From Sapria himalayana (Eukaryota > Streptophyta > Magnoliopsida > Malpighiales > Rafflesiaceae), in assembly GCA_029783825.1 (NCBI GenBank), contig JAREIK010001468.1:1116001-1180000 (forward strand): DNA of 64,000 nt, in the 5' to 3' direction. Position 1 is the stretch's first letter, and every line of letters begins with the position of its first letter. This document shows positions 1 through 15,439 of this stretch, one piece after another. The position numbers were made by a program, and so were the translations under genes. The notes below the pieces were generated by a model. The model was not told where the DNA came from and made no database searches. It saw only the letters and a program-made list of their open reading frames with translations.

Positions 1-274
1 TTATTTCATTATTTGCACTTGGTGCTAAAATATTATATCTGGTGAATTATTTCATATTCTTCAAAGAAATAATAAATTTGATAAAGTATATATTATAACA
101 TATTATCACTTCTCAATATTTCAAAACTATAAGCAAACTTTATTTTTATCAGTTCATAAAATTATATAAAATAAATACATCTAAATATCCTCCTTTAAAA
201 AATAGATAGTCATATACATTCGAAACAATCATTAATAAAATATCTTAAATCATAAAGTATGATCAACTTACAAT

Positions 275-757
275 GTCTAAAATATATCTATCTATTTATC
301 TGTTTGTCTTTCTATTTATCTGCCTATCTACTTATCTATTTGTCTATCCATCTATCAGTCTATCTATCTATCTAATTATCTGTCAAGATTTCACTTTATT
401 TATTTGGCTATGTGGTCTATTAGTATATCTGTCTTTCTGTCTAACTGTAAATCTATCAATCTATTTATCTTACTATCTGTCTATATGTCTATCTATTTAT
501 CTATATGTTTATATATCTATCTGTTTATTTTTTTATCTGTGTATCTGTCTATTTATCTATTTATATGTCTATCTTTTCTCTTTCTATCTACCATTTTGTC
601 TATCTATCTAACTGTCTATGTGTCTAACTGTCTGTTTATCTATCTATTTATATGACTATCTATCTTTTTGTCTATCCATCAATGTGTCAATCTATAAATA
701 CATCAATCTATCAAAATATCAATCTTTCAATCTGTTTATCTTTCTATCTATCTAAGC
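275..757. repeat. Imperfect TATC/TGTC tetranucleotide array
   Basis: About 480 bp of repeated TATC with common TGTC and TATT variants. It is purely pyrimidine/AT-rich on the plus strand and creates long spurious open frames rich in Ser, Ile, Tyr and Leu. It is a decayed microsatellite, not a gene. Confidence 0.9.
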
Positions 758-3700
758 ATCTACTAACACACTCTATATGTGTTAGATGCAAAATACTAAT
801 ATATTTTTATAAATGATATGCCTCACAATTAATAAAAATCATCCCCTTAGTGTGTGCCTTCAAAATTTTCAGTTTAACAATGATGAATGTCCAATCTAAA
901 AGAATGTAATCAGAGAACCAATTATAGCTAAATACTTAGAGTGACCTCAGATGATGCAAAAAAATAAGCGCGATGCGTCTCACTTAATCATCATGAAAGT
1001 AATTATGATGCCCTATTATTCATACACAGTATTATTGATCACAACAATATCAAATTTTATAGACTCCAAAAAATAAATAAAAAAGATACAATCACCTTGG
1101 CATAAGTATTAACACCTGAATGACAAACGAGTAATGTGAAGTCAAGATAAAACAAAAGCAACAAAAGCACATCCCCATTGCCAGCAAATTTCTTTCTTGA
1201 CTATAAGGACTCATCTACCCTACACTACATGTACCACACAACACTCTGCACATGAAACTATTGTGCTCTGTTGAGTTGGCCTAATCCGATCCAACCCAAC
1301 ACAAGTCTAGATAAATCTGATACCAGCATGAGCAACTCATCAATACCAACTTTTATTAGCAGAATAGAATCTTCTAACTAAACCCTAGAAATCTAGCAAA
1401 AAACATTTAGGTTTTTTAAAACATCTTGTTCGTTTAGATATTAGTGTAACTTGTAAGTGAGAAAATGTCAATAGTACAATTTGAATGGTGTCAACTTCGT
1501 GATTAACCGCCACTATTGAATAGTAACTTTGATGGCTATTAGTAATTCCAATGGGTTGATGTTCACAGTAAAAATGACACCAACAGATTTCTAATACCAT
1601 GCTGAGCAAAAAAAAAAAAAAAATAGAGAAATAAAGAAGATTGAGAAACTTTAAATATTCACTAAAATAAAGATTAGTCGAGTGCCACTATATTATTAAT
1701 AGTAACACCAAATTATTGTCAAAATATATCATATATGAGCTCACTAAAATATGTACAACTCAACTAAAAAAATATATCATAAACACTAGAAATAATATGA
1801 AAAAAATAATAGAACTTTCTCTTCTGATGAATACATCATGACATAACATAAATATATTATGACAAAATATATGAGTATAAAAGAATAATAAAAATAATAT
1901 ATATAAAATACTTGTGATGAATAATAATAAAATATAAAAAAATAAATTATAAGAAGCATAATAAAATAATAATAATGAACAAATATATAATCACTCACAC
2001 TTCTAAGTTGCTATATGCTTCAAAAGCTTGGACGATAACATTTCATATTAATTTATCAATGTCTAATACAAAAGTATCTTACATACCTCCATGAAGATTT
2101 GCATCATCCATTATTTTCTTGTGAAATAAATATTATTATCATTAAAATTAAAATCTATCAAAAAGATATAATCAATGGCATTATTATGTTTATCTCTTCA
2201 TCAATATTCAATTATATATAATATATGCATTATCACTCAAACTCTAGCCTTAATATTATAATTTATTTTTTCAATTAATGTAAATCTATAATATTTTTAA
2301 AATTCATATATAAAATCATTTTTTATATAATAAATAATACTAGTAGTATTATAAAATTTTTGATAATTACAATTTCATGCATACTCTGGCTTGCTTCATA
2401 CTACAATACATTAAAAATAAGATTTATCATTTTTACATAAAATATTTAGTTGCACATTGTCAATTAAATATTATGTGAATATGTAAAATTATTATGTTAA
2501 AAAAAGTATAGTAGATGAACATAATTAATATTAAAAAACAAATTTAGCAGTATGATCTTCATGATCCTTTATAATGAGGTAGTCCAACATGATGGGGCAT
2601 TAACATTGTCCTAGCCTATGGCCACAAAAGAATTTTTTATAACTATATAAATTATAATTCTTTTTTCATCTTATCATTAATTGTCTTAAGCTTTTTATTT
2701 CTAAATATTTATTTCATTATTTTAAAGTTGAATTTTGGAAATTAGTATTCGACCAAGAGAGATATGAAGAATAGAAATGAGGAAAGAAAAATATGCGTGG
2801 TTAGAATCTAAGTATGCATCTACCTAGCTATGTTGAATCTTCTCTTTATAATCATAAGAGCTCAACTAGATTCTGCGTATACATATACTCAGTGACATCT
2901 CTAATCTCTAAACAAAATCTCACCTCCCAAAACCCTCTTCGGATACATGAGAATCATGAGAATTATATCTAAATATGATATGTGAGAATCTAGTAAACAC
3001 TGACTATACTAACATCATGTATAAAATTTGACCTAGTGATTATTAGATAATTAACTATCCCTATGATTCTTCTATATTTGGAAGAATTAGCTAAAGAACT
3101 GATGCATATAGTACATATCTTGTCATACTTAATTCATATAAAATATCTAAAATATATTTATTCTGAGAAAGAAAAATCATCTTTTAAGTATTCGATCTCA
3201 ATAATTAAAAAATATCTAATACAACTTAAATATTTCATTTAGAACTCGGTGTATAAAAATAGATTTCGTTGAAATATACCCACCTAATCATCTTATGTAA
3301 TCAATATATCTTAAATATATATTACTATAATCACATATAATCTCTCTAAAATATATTAAATAGAAATAAAAACAATCTAACAAATATTTCTTAAGACTGC
3401 AAATTATAAATATTAAAGAGAATTAACTAAATTATACCCTAGAAATTTATTTTTAACCATAAAAAAATTATAACATTATAATCATCATGTATATGCCCCC
3501 AAAAATAGTAAAACCTAATGATCATTGTATAAAAATATTTTCCTTGTGATTATCATAAAATACATTTTTCTCATATTCAGCTGATATATAATTCATATTT
3601 AAGAAACAATGTGAAAAGTAATAATATAATAGTAATTATTTTAATCAAGTAAAAAAAAAACATATCAATAATTTACATTATATCAAAATTAATCATTTGG

Positions 3701-6700
3701 CTACAAACCTAGTTATAAATCAATCGCGTTTTTCCCTAGGTTCAATTTTCATTATAAGAGCATACATCCACTTGCATCTCACTATAAGTTTACATGAGAA
3801 TTTTAAAACAAAATTGCAAGTTTGATTGAAAATGATAATACTCAATTCATCCAACATAATATATCGTCATCCTTGATAACTAAGTATCTTATAGATAATA
3901 TCATTGATCATGCAACTATCAATAAAAAATAAAAAATTAGAATATATCATAGTAAAATGAGAGTAAGAAAAAAATTATGATAATAAATAAAAGACAAGGC
4001 ACGATATTAGTTCCTTCTATTAAACAATCAAAAGGTCCAAGTCACAACTCTAAATTAGATCATCTGACACAATAGAAAACTCATTTGGAGAAGATTTTGT
4101 ACGTATTTGTCTAAATACATATTTTTATTTTGGGATCATAAAATCTCTCAACTTTTATCTCTTATTCCTAGGAAAGTTCACATCTCATGTCTTGTGGTAC
4201 ACTCACACTAAGCTCTTCTTTCTAGCATAACTCCAAAAAAAATTTCTCTACTACCAAGGAGAGGAGTCTAAATATTCATTCTAAAACTAATTATGCTAAT
4301 ATTATTAAGTGCATGAATAAGATTGATTATTACTCTTGAAGGAGTAACAACTAAAAAAAAAATAATTATCTCATTATGAAGCCTGATCAAATCCTTGAAA
4401 TAATTTGTCCTCAAAAAAAAATAACATATTCAAACTAATAATAATCTTCATGATCTTTGATAAATAACACATTTACTCTGAGTATTAGAATTGCCAACAA
4501 AAGTACAATTGATGACATGAATAATCTTCTATCTAAACAAAGAGATAATGAATAAAATAAATATACTCAAATTTATTAAATTAAAACTAAAAAAAAAAAC
4601 TCTCATTAATACAAAAGTTGATATAAAATATAAACTAAAAGTTGATAAGATAACATTCGATTGATCAGCAAATTAGCAGTTAATATTATTTATTCTCAAA
4701 CTTACCTAGAAATAATTTTTTGTAATAGAAGTATATTAGTCGCTTGGACCAAATATCGATTCTTCCTTTCTATTATCTCATTTTGTTAATGAATATCATC
4801 ATATCATTTTTGATGAATCATCTCATTCTCCTCAAGAGTATAAACAAATTAAATAAAAATATAATTTATAATATTATTATTTTTCATGATATTTTAATTA
4901 CACAACCAAATTATATTTTAATTTTTTCATTATATTTTGTAAATATAGATACTATTAAAATTTTTTCATTATATTTTGTAAATATAGATACTATTAAAAT
5001 TTTTTCTTTAAAAATCAAAATCAACAGTCATATATATCTAATATAATCATCAAAAAAGATAATAAAATATTTCAAATTATCATGTGTAATTATCCTATAA
5101 AATCATCAAATATATAAATAAATCAAATAAAATGGATTTATTTTAACATGATTATGTCATTTAGAAAAATAAATTCAAATATATTTTTCTAACTAACATA
5201 TATCATAATCAATATAAGTTAGTCTCTTGATGCTTTGCTATGTAATCTCCAGCTTATTTAATTTTGAATGTTCAAACCAAAAATTTATAATCATTAGTTC
5301 AATGGTAGTCAAACATCTATATGAACTCTTGTGAATAGAGAAAAAAAATATATTTCATCTCACTCAATCATAAATAAAATCATCCACATGTTCCATTAAC
5401 TTTTTACAAAAATATTAGAAGAATAAAAAATATCATAACTCAGCTACTTAGCAAAACAATTAACTCAAAATAAATTATAATGAAATCTCAAAACAAAAAA
5501 AAACACGTACCATAAGAAAGAACTCAATATAGATATTATTATTAACCACACCAATATCAAAGATTATAGAACTCACAAAAAAAAAAATAAAAAAAATATA
5601 ATCACTTATGATATTAGTATTTGCTCAAAAACTTATGACTTAAAAGTTTAAAATGAGATTATGAGAAAAAATCATGAAAATAGGAGTGTATCGCAGTCTC
5701 GGCTTGAGCTAGCAATGCTCAAGAAAAAAAATATGGAAAACTTTCATGAGTAAGCATAATAAGATCAACGGGTATACATCCTTCATAACTCAAGATGTAA
5801 TATTTAGCACATCTCCTTTGTGTATCTCAATCTTCCACAAAAAATAAATAAGTCACTTTTGGCTTTCTCTCTTTTAAAGCACCTCTACTAGCTCTATCAC
5901 TATCATTATATAATGAGATTATCATAGTAACCTGATTAATCATCCAAATTCTACTAGTTCTAAATATAGTTATAAATACCCAAATTACTCTCTAATATAA
6001 AACTTTGAGAAAATTGGGAGTATCATCTCACCAAGAATATGAATCTGCAAAATATTGTGTTGCTCTTCCAACAAATATAATTACAAAATCAAACAAATAT
6101 GATCATCAAAATTCCTTAATGTTGTATAGACTGTCAACGCATGTATTATCTCACTAAACCTCTCATACAATTATGTTAAAACCACATAACGAGACAACTA
6201 ATTACATAAAAAATAAGAATACAAAAATAAACTAAAAATTTAAAAATAACTTTGCTTCATCTTCAATCTTAATTCATTAATAAAATCTTGAACATTATAT
6301 TATGTTTGTAAATTCACATTCTTAAAATTTTTAATAAATTCATCTTGTAAAGTTTGAAGTCTCATATATTAATATTATAATCTTTCAAAATGTTAAAGTT
6401 TCTTGCATCTTTGATGCAAGAGTTATCCTTACGATACAATTATATTCATAATAAATAGAAAAAAAATATCATGATACACTTGTTGTCATTGATTGGGTTA
6501 GTAGATTATATATCATTTTAGATAATACAATAAATAAATATTTAAGAAATTTTAATCACTTCATAATATTAAAATTTTATAATTTATTAAAAAATAAGTA
6601 TAAATAATAATTTGTATCTAAATACTTTACATGATTACACTTACTAGACGTACCAATTAATCACTTTTCCCTAGTTTGATTATAAAAAATAAATTATTTC

Positions 6701-8600
6701 TAAATGCAGATACAATCACAATAATTAAAGAGATTATACTTATTTTATATATTTTATACAAGTTATTTTATTATTTATATATTTTACCCTTTGATCTGAA
6801 TGATTAATTCATATAAATATCTATAAAAGATAAAAAAAAATTTTAATTTAACTTTAATCCTTGAATTCATAAGAGCGTGGCTATGCAATATAGTAGAGAA
6901 TAATCACAGAACATTTTAAATTTTTTTTCCAATTATATAAATATTTAATTAAGAATTAAATGTTTTATATATTATTAAAATAAATTACTCATGTTACAAA
7001 TATATCTTTATATAATATAAAATATTGAAGTGTATAGTAAATAACACATATTAAGTATTAGCATATTCATAAAAAAACTTCTAATTTTGTTTTATAAAAA
7101 AATATCTTAACATAATTTAAAGTTATTATAATTTTACTAATTTTATTATTTATAAAATCCAATAAAATATTTATATGCAGCATACAAGATTTTAATATTA
7201 AGTTAATTGAATTTCAATGACATTATATATCAAAATGAACTCATTTTTAAACCTACTAATTTACATAAAATATAAAATCATGTTAATTTATTAAATAAAT
7301 TAAATTTTAGAAAAGATCAAATAATTTATAATAAGAAAAATAATAATTTTAAATTAGTTTATACTATTAAAATTAAATTAATTAAATAATAAATATGTGA
7401 TATATGTTTAACACCAAAATATTTACTTTAAATATTACTAAAAATTTAATTTTACATATCATATCTTCTAAGAAAACACGAGATATAATCATATAATAAA
7501 CTTAACATAAAAATAAAATATTTGATAAAAATATAATATTTTTTAATATCCAACTTGAATAAGTATAATAAGCAATCACACATGTAAAAAAATATATTTT
7601 TTGAATTATCTATATATCTAAAATCACAAATACAAAATTACTATGATTTTTTAAATTTTCAAGTATTACTTATTTTTTATTTTTAAAAATTTTATGATAA
7701 CAAAATAAAAAGTTATCCTAAAAATTAATGATAAAAGAGCAAACTCGATGGCCCAAGCATGCTCGCCTAGGCACAAGTCTATCTGGTCATACAAGTGTCT
7801 AAGTAACAAGGTATGAGTATGGGTGCCACAAGGTGGGCTTGCAAGCATAGATCCATTATTAAGGAAGTCATTAAAGATGAATTATATTTAATTTAAATTA
7901 TATTAAATTAAGATTACATTAAAATGTAATATATCATATTTTCTCATGCGACTCATATTATTACCAGTTTTGCAACTATACGTTTTTTATAATATTTATA
8001 CTAGGCTAAATTTGTTAACTCTCCAATATTTTTCAATTTATTATATTGAAATAATATCATCTATAGAATACATTTATTTGCCATGTATTGTTTACACAAT
8101 TATAGATTGAGTGATACTGAAAAATGAAAATAATTTAAATGATTAAAAATATTTAATTTGTTTACATATAGATGGAGTAACACTACAAGAAATGAAAGTC
8201 ATTTAAATGATTAAAAATATTTAATTTATCATATATATCAAATTCATGATTAATATTATTATTTAAATGATTAACATTCATTTTAAATTTTTGAAGAAAA
8301 AAAATATTAAAAGAATTTTATGTAAAAGAAATAGAACAATTAAATTACAAATATACAAATAAATACATCATTATTTGTGATGTTAACTACTTGTAGTATT
8401 ATTACTTACTAAATATCTTTAAGCTTCTGAATTATGAAAAATAAGCACTTAAAACTAATAAAAAATGAAATGAAAAGAGAGATCATATAGAAATAATTAG
8501 AATATATGATATTTCTATAAATTTAAGAGAATTTTAGAAAAAAACATAAAAAAAATTACTTTTTTAGTCAATACATCAATTTTGAAAAAATATGCAACAT
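758..8600. other. AT-rich DNA without recognisable genes
   Basis: About 7.8 kb of very AT-rich sequence, probably part of U2B'' intron 1 or intergenic. I see only small features. These are a 39-bp tandem duplication at 4922-4999, an 8-bp hairpin around 6400-6420, a GC-richer scrap at 7740-7850 that may be worn hAT DNA, and a lone CACTACAAGAAA at 8181 resembling a CACTA-transposon end. No open frame looks coding. Confidence 0.6.
4922..4999. repeat. 39-bp perfect tandem duplication
   Basis: Two identical 39-bp copies (4922-4960, 4961-4999) beginning TTTTTTCATTATATTTTG, followed by the first seven bases of a third. Confidence 0.92.
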
Positions 8601-8639
8601 GCAACAATCATTGATGAATATATCACCATTTTAATAAAA

Positions 8640-8853
8640 TAGTTGAGTTAGACTGATTAGGTCATGAGTCATATCATGGGTCACGTCCATAAAATCACAA
8701 TCCATGAACAATTGCCTAGCACCCCTAGCCTAGGATAGTATATTGCTGGTTGAGTGAGTTGCGAGTCATCCCCTCAGGACTGGCATGGTTCATGCCTCAA
8801 ACTCTAAAAGAGCTAGACCAAGTCATGAACTAAGACAAGCAACCTAGCCCGAC
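8640..8853. mobile_element. Worn short hAT-like element
   Basis: A GC-richer block ending at 8853 in CGACTGACACCTCT, which resembles the family end TTGACACCTCTA. It is enriched in family words such as GGCATGGTTCATGCC. The opposite end and a target-site duplication were not recognised. Confidence 0.4.
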
Positions 8854-8899
8854 TGACACCTCTCAATGAATGGGGTTAGATGAATATGAAAATGAAGTG

Positions 8900-11084
8900 C
8901 CTCAAGATGTCAATCTTTAATGTGGGGTGATTTTGCAAACTACCGAATTTTTTGTTGAATGAACCATCAAATTTATTCATCATTTTGTTGATGCAAGTGT
9001 TAAGACTTTTTGTTGAGGAGTTTTTATATTTGAAAAAAACTATCCTTAAGTATTCCTCTAGAAAATTTTGGATAATTTATCTAGCTTGGATAATAATTTT
9101 TGTTATATAAAAAATTATTAGGATATTAAAAAACATGATAACATTAGCTTAGTTTATATCATAAAGCTCTCTAACATTCAATTCAGTCAAACTTCTCCTC
9201 TTCTTCTTAAGATAATAATTTTAATGGTATCTCATATCCAAATAAAATTTCTTCTTAAGATTCACAGACAAACAAAGACTATCGAACTCATGTTGTCTGC
9301 GAGACATACGAATATATTTTAGTATATTACATATATTATCCAAAGTGGGAGAACACATCTTCATACCCACTTGTATAATCAAGTTAATCACGTGACACAT
9401 ATATATAACGTGAAAAATATCTCTTAATGGTGCATCTCTAATATTCCTAACAAACATATTGTTATTATTCCATTATTATATGCGTTATCGAATATGGTAC
9501 TAAAAATTTTATTTTGAATTTTATATTTTTTAAAAATCTTCATCATACACTCAAAAATGACTGGGCCATCATGAGGATGAAAAATCTCAGAGAATCCGAT
9601 AATTTTTTTATTCATAATCCAGTTAGAATCTACATAGTTGCTGGTGAGACATGCATAAGATGATTTATCGTGACTTGTCCAGATATCAGACGTTACGGAC
9701 AATACTCCACTATATGCCATAAATTCATTAATTACTTTTTAATTTTTTAATTTATAAAATTTTAGTATGTCGTTCTTAGATTTTGACCTAGAAATCCTAC
9801 GATAAGCATGCTTGAAATATGTCTGCATGATATTCACTACTCTTGGATCTTCCAAAAATCTGATCGGAAGACTCATCAAGGTGATAAGTTTAGTCATGCC
9901 TTTCCTACCCAACTCACTGTAATATAAGAGGATAAGCTTTGAAACTAAACTGGATCTAGCCTCAAAAAATACACTGCTAAGTTGGGTTTGCCTAAGATCT
10001 AATGCATCATATTTTTTTGGCACATATTTCGGCATTCCTCTTAAGGTGTCAAGTCTCAAACACACTCTTACAAGTAAAAATTTTCTTACAATATTTATAT
10101 TGTGTCATTTTTTCTTCCTCACCCTTAATATTTCTTGGTTTTATTATATTAAAATGAGTCTAAACTACAAAAGTCCTAGTTTTTTATTTTTTAGATATTT
10201 GGGTTTAGACGATCGAAGAAATAAAAGTTTCAGCAGCCTTAGACCTTTATGTAAGATTTTCATATTTTAAATTTAAATTAATTTCATTAATATTTGTCAT
10301 TTTTTTAGTTTTTTTATATAAGATGATAGATTAAAAGGTAGTGAGAGAGAAAATAAAAATCTAATTATTTTTAAATATTATGTCAAGACTTAAGAATTTC
10401 AATTAACTAATTAAAAAAACAAAAATACCAGTAAAGCTGTGTAAAGGTAAAGCACATTCACCAAAGTTTCAACTTTCAAAGACCAATACAAATATCAACT
10501 AAAGCCGAGCTTGAGTTGTGAGTCCTGAAAAGCCAAGCCGAAATCCGAGAGAAAAAATTTTAGGAGAGAGATTTGAAAAGGTATGAGAATTTATGTTTTT
10601 AAAAAACATAAAAATTAGAGAAAGGAGGAAATGCTTTTATAAAATAAAATAAATTTTTCTTTAAAAAAAAGTATTTTTTTATTATTTTATTGATTTTTTT
10701 TGGGGTAGAATAATGTGAGCTATTGGATTCTACCCCATAGCCATTTGAGGCAAAATCCAATAGCTAGAATTCAAAATTTTAAAATTTTTTATTTATTTTT
10801 TTTAATATTTTGAACCATTGGAAATTGGGGGGGGGGTGTGGAATCGGACCCGGGCCCGGGCAATTTCCAGAACCATCGGGCTCATCTTCTGCCGCTAGGG
10901 CAATTTCTTGGCTCATGCCGAGGTATCATGCCAATGAGTTACGGTATCGTGTCGGGCCAAGCACGGTACGAGGACCAGTTGGCCTCGACATGACACGGCA
11001 AGATTCATGCCGTTGGTAGGCACGACACGGGCACGAAAAATTATCATGCCAGGCCGGGCCGGCACGGCCCATTTGACACATCTA
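8900..11084 (-). mobile_element. Decayed hAT transposon with transposase relic (outside LTN1)
   Basis: The upper end at 11084 reads GGCCCATTTGACACATCTA, a variant of the family end, preceded by GC-rich CGGGCCGGCACGG DNA. The transposase relic lies 1 kb inside on the minus strand. The lower end is not recognisable. A subterminal segment near 10720-10770 matches those of the copies at 28.3 kb and 37.8 kb. Confidence 0.7.
9221..10125 (-). pseudogene. hAT transposase relic (BED finger to catalytic region)
   Basis: In broken minus-strand frames the relic begins with a BED-type finger (YKYCKK and a following CHLKR-like segment, 10080-10125). It continues with LSSVF and LPIRFLEDPRV (typical of plant hAT proteins), a segment containing SVTSDIWTSHDKSSYACL, and [17 protein letters not shown] with a CHVINLI motif. 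It is the RICESLEEPER-like class of hAT transposase. Stops and frameshifts separate at least three pieces, and the C-terminal hATC dimerisation domain is not visible. It gives the best-preserved middle of the three relics in the window. Confidence 0.85.
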
Positions 11085-13140
11085 CAAGGTATACATGTAT
11101 CCTTTCGGAATAGATTGTGGTTTCAACTTTTGCAATACACTATCAATCAAATTATCCTACCTACTAAAAACTTCAGCCCCAATCTAGAAATTTAAATGCA
11201 TCGCTTTAACTTTTACCCATGAAGCTACAACCCCAATCTAGAAATTTATGGCTTCCATGCATCTCTCCAAACTATATAATTTTTCATTCTCTAAATCTCA
11301 AAATTAATTATTTGCATTTTCAACTCGTTTGGCTGATAAATTCAATTTGTATATTAGTCTATGTTTGAATACTTCTTAAAGTTAATGAGTTCCATCATAT
11401 ATATGTCGCAACAAATCAATAGAACTCTTCCTTCCTAGAAGGTATGACATTCACTTCAAACTCATTAATATCAAGGTACGGATTCTCATTTATCATATCA
11501 AGAAATTTTATAAGAAGTGACACTAATTAAAATTGAATAATAATCTATTCAGCTAGAGGCACAATGCAAGAGAACATACTCAAGCATGAAAAGTGTGTAT
11601 AGACTCTCATATAATTCATAGTGAATTTGATGTAGAATATATTCAATATGGCATACAAAAGAAAAACACTTTGATACCAACTAAATAGAAAAATAAAATA
11701 AAAATATGAAAAAGGTTAAGGGTGAAAAGTAGAATATGAAAGGATACTAACATAATCCCAAGTAACATTATTTTTATCATTTCATTTATGCGTGATCAAA
11801 AATAATTTATTGACATATACTCTGTACTAGGTAAAATTTATTCAGGATTTAATATTATCTAACATGACCATGAAACCTCAAAGCATAATGATGATTGATC
11901 ATCCATTGAAACCAATTTTCTCTATGTAGGAACTAAATAAAATAAAAAACATGGTAAAAATTAATTGATAAATAGGTTAGAAAATAATTTTGCACCTCCT
12001 TGCAAAATTTAGAAGATATGAAGGATTACCAAGATTTTGTTAAAACATTTTGAGTTAAATTTAGTAAACAATTTTTACAATCAATTAGAGTACAAAATGG
12101 TTATCTTTGCATTTGAGATAGATATTCCTAAAATAAATAAGTAATGTATATGATTAACTCCATAATTCACAAACTCTCATCTCTAAATCATATAGCTTTT
12201 GAAAATTAATAAATCTAATAATAAGAAATCATTTTTTCCTGACATTATTAAATAATATTTATCCAAGATAGTTATAAGAGACATATCAGAAACTAAAAGT
12301 TAATCATGCAAAATCATATAGCTTGTAAAGTATAATACAAGACCTTAATTGTCATAAATCATGCATCTAACACTTTCTATCTCCAATGAAAACACAAAAT
12401 CTAGTTTAACATCGTCTAAATTTATATTTCCTCAAGATGTTTATCTAGGGATAGAAAGATATTTATCTAGGGATAGAGAAAAATACAATTCAATTATGTA
12501 TTATTCTATAAAAAATATGGAAAACCCCCTCATTTTAAATTACAAACACAATAGGCATGTTTTTAATTGTCATTTGTTTAAAATAAAAGTGAAAAAAGTA
12601 CAAAATTAAATGAAAATTTCATATTTATAAGTATCTTACTCAATTCACAAGGTGTTGCAAATTGCTAACACATTTACCTTCAATCATGGTTATAAATATT
12701 AGCACATAGACGTGTCCAATAGGTAATCACATGTGAAGTTCTCGTGTTATATGTACACATTAGAGATTATGCCTTGATATGATATCAAGTATTTTTATCT
12801 AATGGTGGTATAAAATTCATAAATAAGATCCAGGGTTCAAAAATCATCAAACATAATCACTCTAATTTTTGGAAAGGCTATTGAGATATTAAGTTTTCTC
12901 AGATCCCAAGTTAGACATTAACTTTGTGCACTGAGTATGATTTTCAAAAATGTCAAATATGTCAAGCTAACATGGCATAAAGAGTAGATTGAGCATGAAT
13001 GAGAGAGTTGATCACATGCCTGCAAGCCATACAACCCTTTTTTTATTCAAAACATTAATTAGTTTAAAAAAAACAATTACAAACTTACGTTTGCACATTT
13101 TTTAGAAATGCATACCTAAAAATGCATTGCAATAATATAT
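11085..13140. other. AT-rich stretch without recognisable genes
   Basis: No coding frame or RNA gene seen. A short near-duplication of TTTATCTAGGGATAGA occurs at about 12440-12475. Confidence 0.5.
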
Positions 13141-13975
13141 TTTCAAAAAAAAATCATTATAGCCCAAGCATAAGCCATTTTCACATGCATCCAACAGAGG
13201 GCCATGTTCCCAGCCCAAACATGAGTGATCCTAATAATGAATGCATCAACCTTCACCGACACAAACCAACATGATTAACATTTGCCAATGATCCAACATG
13301 ATGGGCCTGAACAACATACCTATGAAACTAGCCTTATCGACCTAACACGACCTTTTAGACAACTCTAATAATATTTGAATTTTACATATATCAAAAATAT
13401 TAATAAATTATTAATTAATATATTCAGATGTATTAAAAACTTATAAAATATCAATTTTGCTTGAAAGAAGATATGTCTACGAAAGTTCATGAGTATATTC
13501 AAATACTTTTAGCATTTACATCAAATTCTATCCATTTCAATCATAATCCACAAATTTTACAAGGTATTTTAAAAATTTATTCTCTATTAATTTAATTTAT
13601 TCTCTCCACAATTTCATATATCTTATAATTTTATGTGACACACATATCCTTCTTCAAATTTTAATGTTTTTCTTTCTTTCTACTCAAATTGCACTTCTCA
13701 CCAAAGCTGCAACTCAAATAGGTTGGGCCAAGCTGAGGGCCCACCCGACAACCCGAATTGTGTCAAGTTTAAAATTCTCAACTCAAGCTCAACATGAATC
13801 CTACAAAACCTCCACCCGAACCCAACAAAACCTCCACTTGATCCCAACCCAAACCAGACAAAACCTCCACTCGAACTAAGCCCAATTTGACATTATGAAA
13901 CTCATGTTAAATATCATGTTATATTTGGATTGGGCATGTCGGATTAGGTCAAGTTATATCATTTGGTACCCAACA
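13140..13975. mobile_element. Worn GC-richer repeat blocks, possibly hAT remnants
   Basis: Two blocks (about 13155-13370 and 13715-13975) with words such as GGGCCATG, CCAACATGATGGGCC and GGGCCAAGC contrast with the AT-rich flanks. The first ends TTTTAGACAACTCTA, distantly like the hAT family end. No duplication or internal frame supports a firm class. Confidence 0.3.
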
Positions 13976-15290
13976 AACTTTGATAAAACTTCCCTCAAGA
14001 AAGTATTAATATCACATTTTTAGTGGATGCAATCGAAGAATAATCAACTTGAGTAGTCCAATATTCTAAAGTATAACATCGAAACCTTGAAAAACTTATT
14101 GTACCTCAAGATGCAATGCCCAACAGATTTTTCAAGTATGTCCTAATCTTTCATTAGAAAAAATTATTACTATTGTCTTCCTACCTCTCGGAGTACCGCC
14201 AAGTCTCTCAGCAGCTCTCTCAGCAGCTCTCTCATCACTATTGGTATTGTGTGACAAATAATATATTATATCTAATCATATCAACTACACTAGAATTAGG
14301 AATAACTATAATCATATGCATTACTTTTTGATAAATCTCTAAGAGAAATTGAAATATCTTCTCCTCAAGAAATAAAAGCATGTAAAGAATGCTATAAACA
14401 TGTTCGCCAAAAGTCTTCTTAAATTTCATCTAATCTATCAATTATGGTACCACACCAACAATCATCTCTCATAGTTGTGTCTAAGTAACATATTCATACT
14501 GAATCACATTGTCTTGGTCAATCAATTTGCATATCCACAATTGAATAATAATATCATATACATAAAATATCCCTAAAAATATATATTAAAACATTCGTGT
14601 CTCAAATTTTCTTGCAAATATCATAAGAATCAAATATACTCAATACGCTAAGATCAATCAATCAACACATGCGCACTAATAGCTGTGCATCAACATGCAT
14701 CTACTTATTAATCTCAATCTCAACGTCAGCTTGGTGTATGTTTTCCGATAAGTTATATATTTTGGATCTCAAATCATATCCTCATCAATATAGCCCAAAG
14801 AAAAAATGTGTTTGCCCTCAATTTATTATCCACAATAGTCCTACTTTGATTTCAACCATTTTTTATCTCACCCATAATACACAAGTCTACATAAAAGATA
14901 ACTAAAATTAAATTAAAACAACCACAAATATAGATTATAAAAGAAAAACAACTAAATTTCTATGACAGCCAAAATTAAAATACTTTAATTGTTTATATTT
15001 TCAAATAAAACTCCACAAAAAAAAAAAACTTAAGATTGAGTAATATTATATCAATGATAGACTTGTGTCGGCACTGCGGTGTTAACCATCACGTTGGCCA
15101 TCGAAGGCTCTACCGCCGGCATTGAAAATAATTTTCTTCTACCCAAATCACATCCTTTGACATCCGACGACCTCAAAACAACAAAAAATTATATGAAATA
15201 CCCACTATGCATGGTTATTTTATTGGTACAATGCAATGAAACAAGCACCATCATCTAATTCTTCTGGAAATAACTATCACCAAAGAAATA

Positions 15291-15302
15291 CCTTTGATAC
15301 CA
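15291..15302 (-). other. Primer-binding site of a Copia-type LTR element
   Basis: On the minus strand TGGTATCAAAGG lies directly after the LTR end, close to TGGTATCAGAGC, the initiator-Met tRNA complement used by many plant Copia elements. Confidence 0.6.
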
Positions 15303-15395
15303 TGTAAAGTTCATATTACAAAAGCTAGTTTTTTCCCGAACAAAAAATAAATTTAATAAAAATAAAAAAATTAAACTTAGAATACAATATAAATT

Positions 15396-15439
<44 letters not shown>

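Noticed and set aside
273..655. Open frames of 83-112 codons rich in Ser-Ile-Tyr-Leu
   Set aside because: They are products of the TATC/TGTC microsatellite array and have no other protein character.
8181..8192. CACTACAAGAAA, a CACTA-transposon end
   Set aside because: No matching opposite end or 3-bp duplication found, and a 12-bp match by chance or decay is possible.
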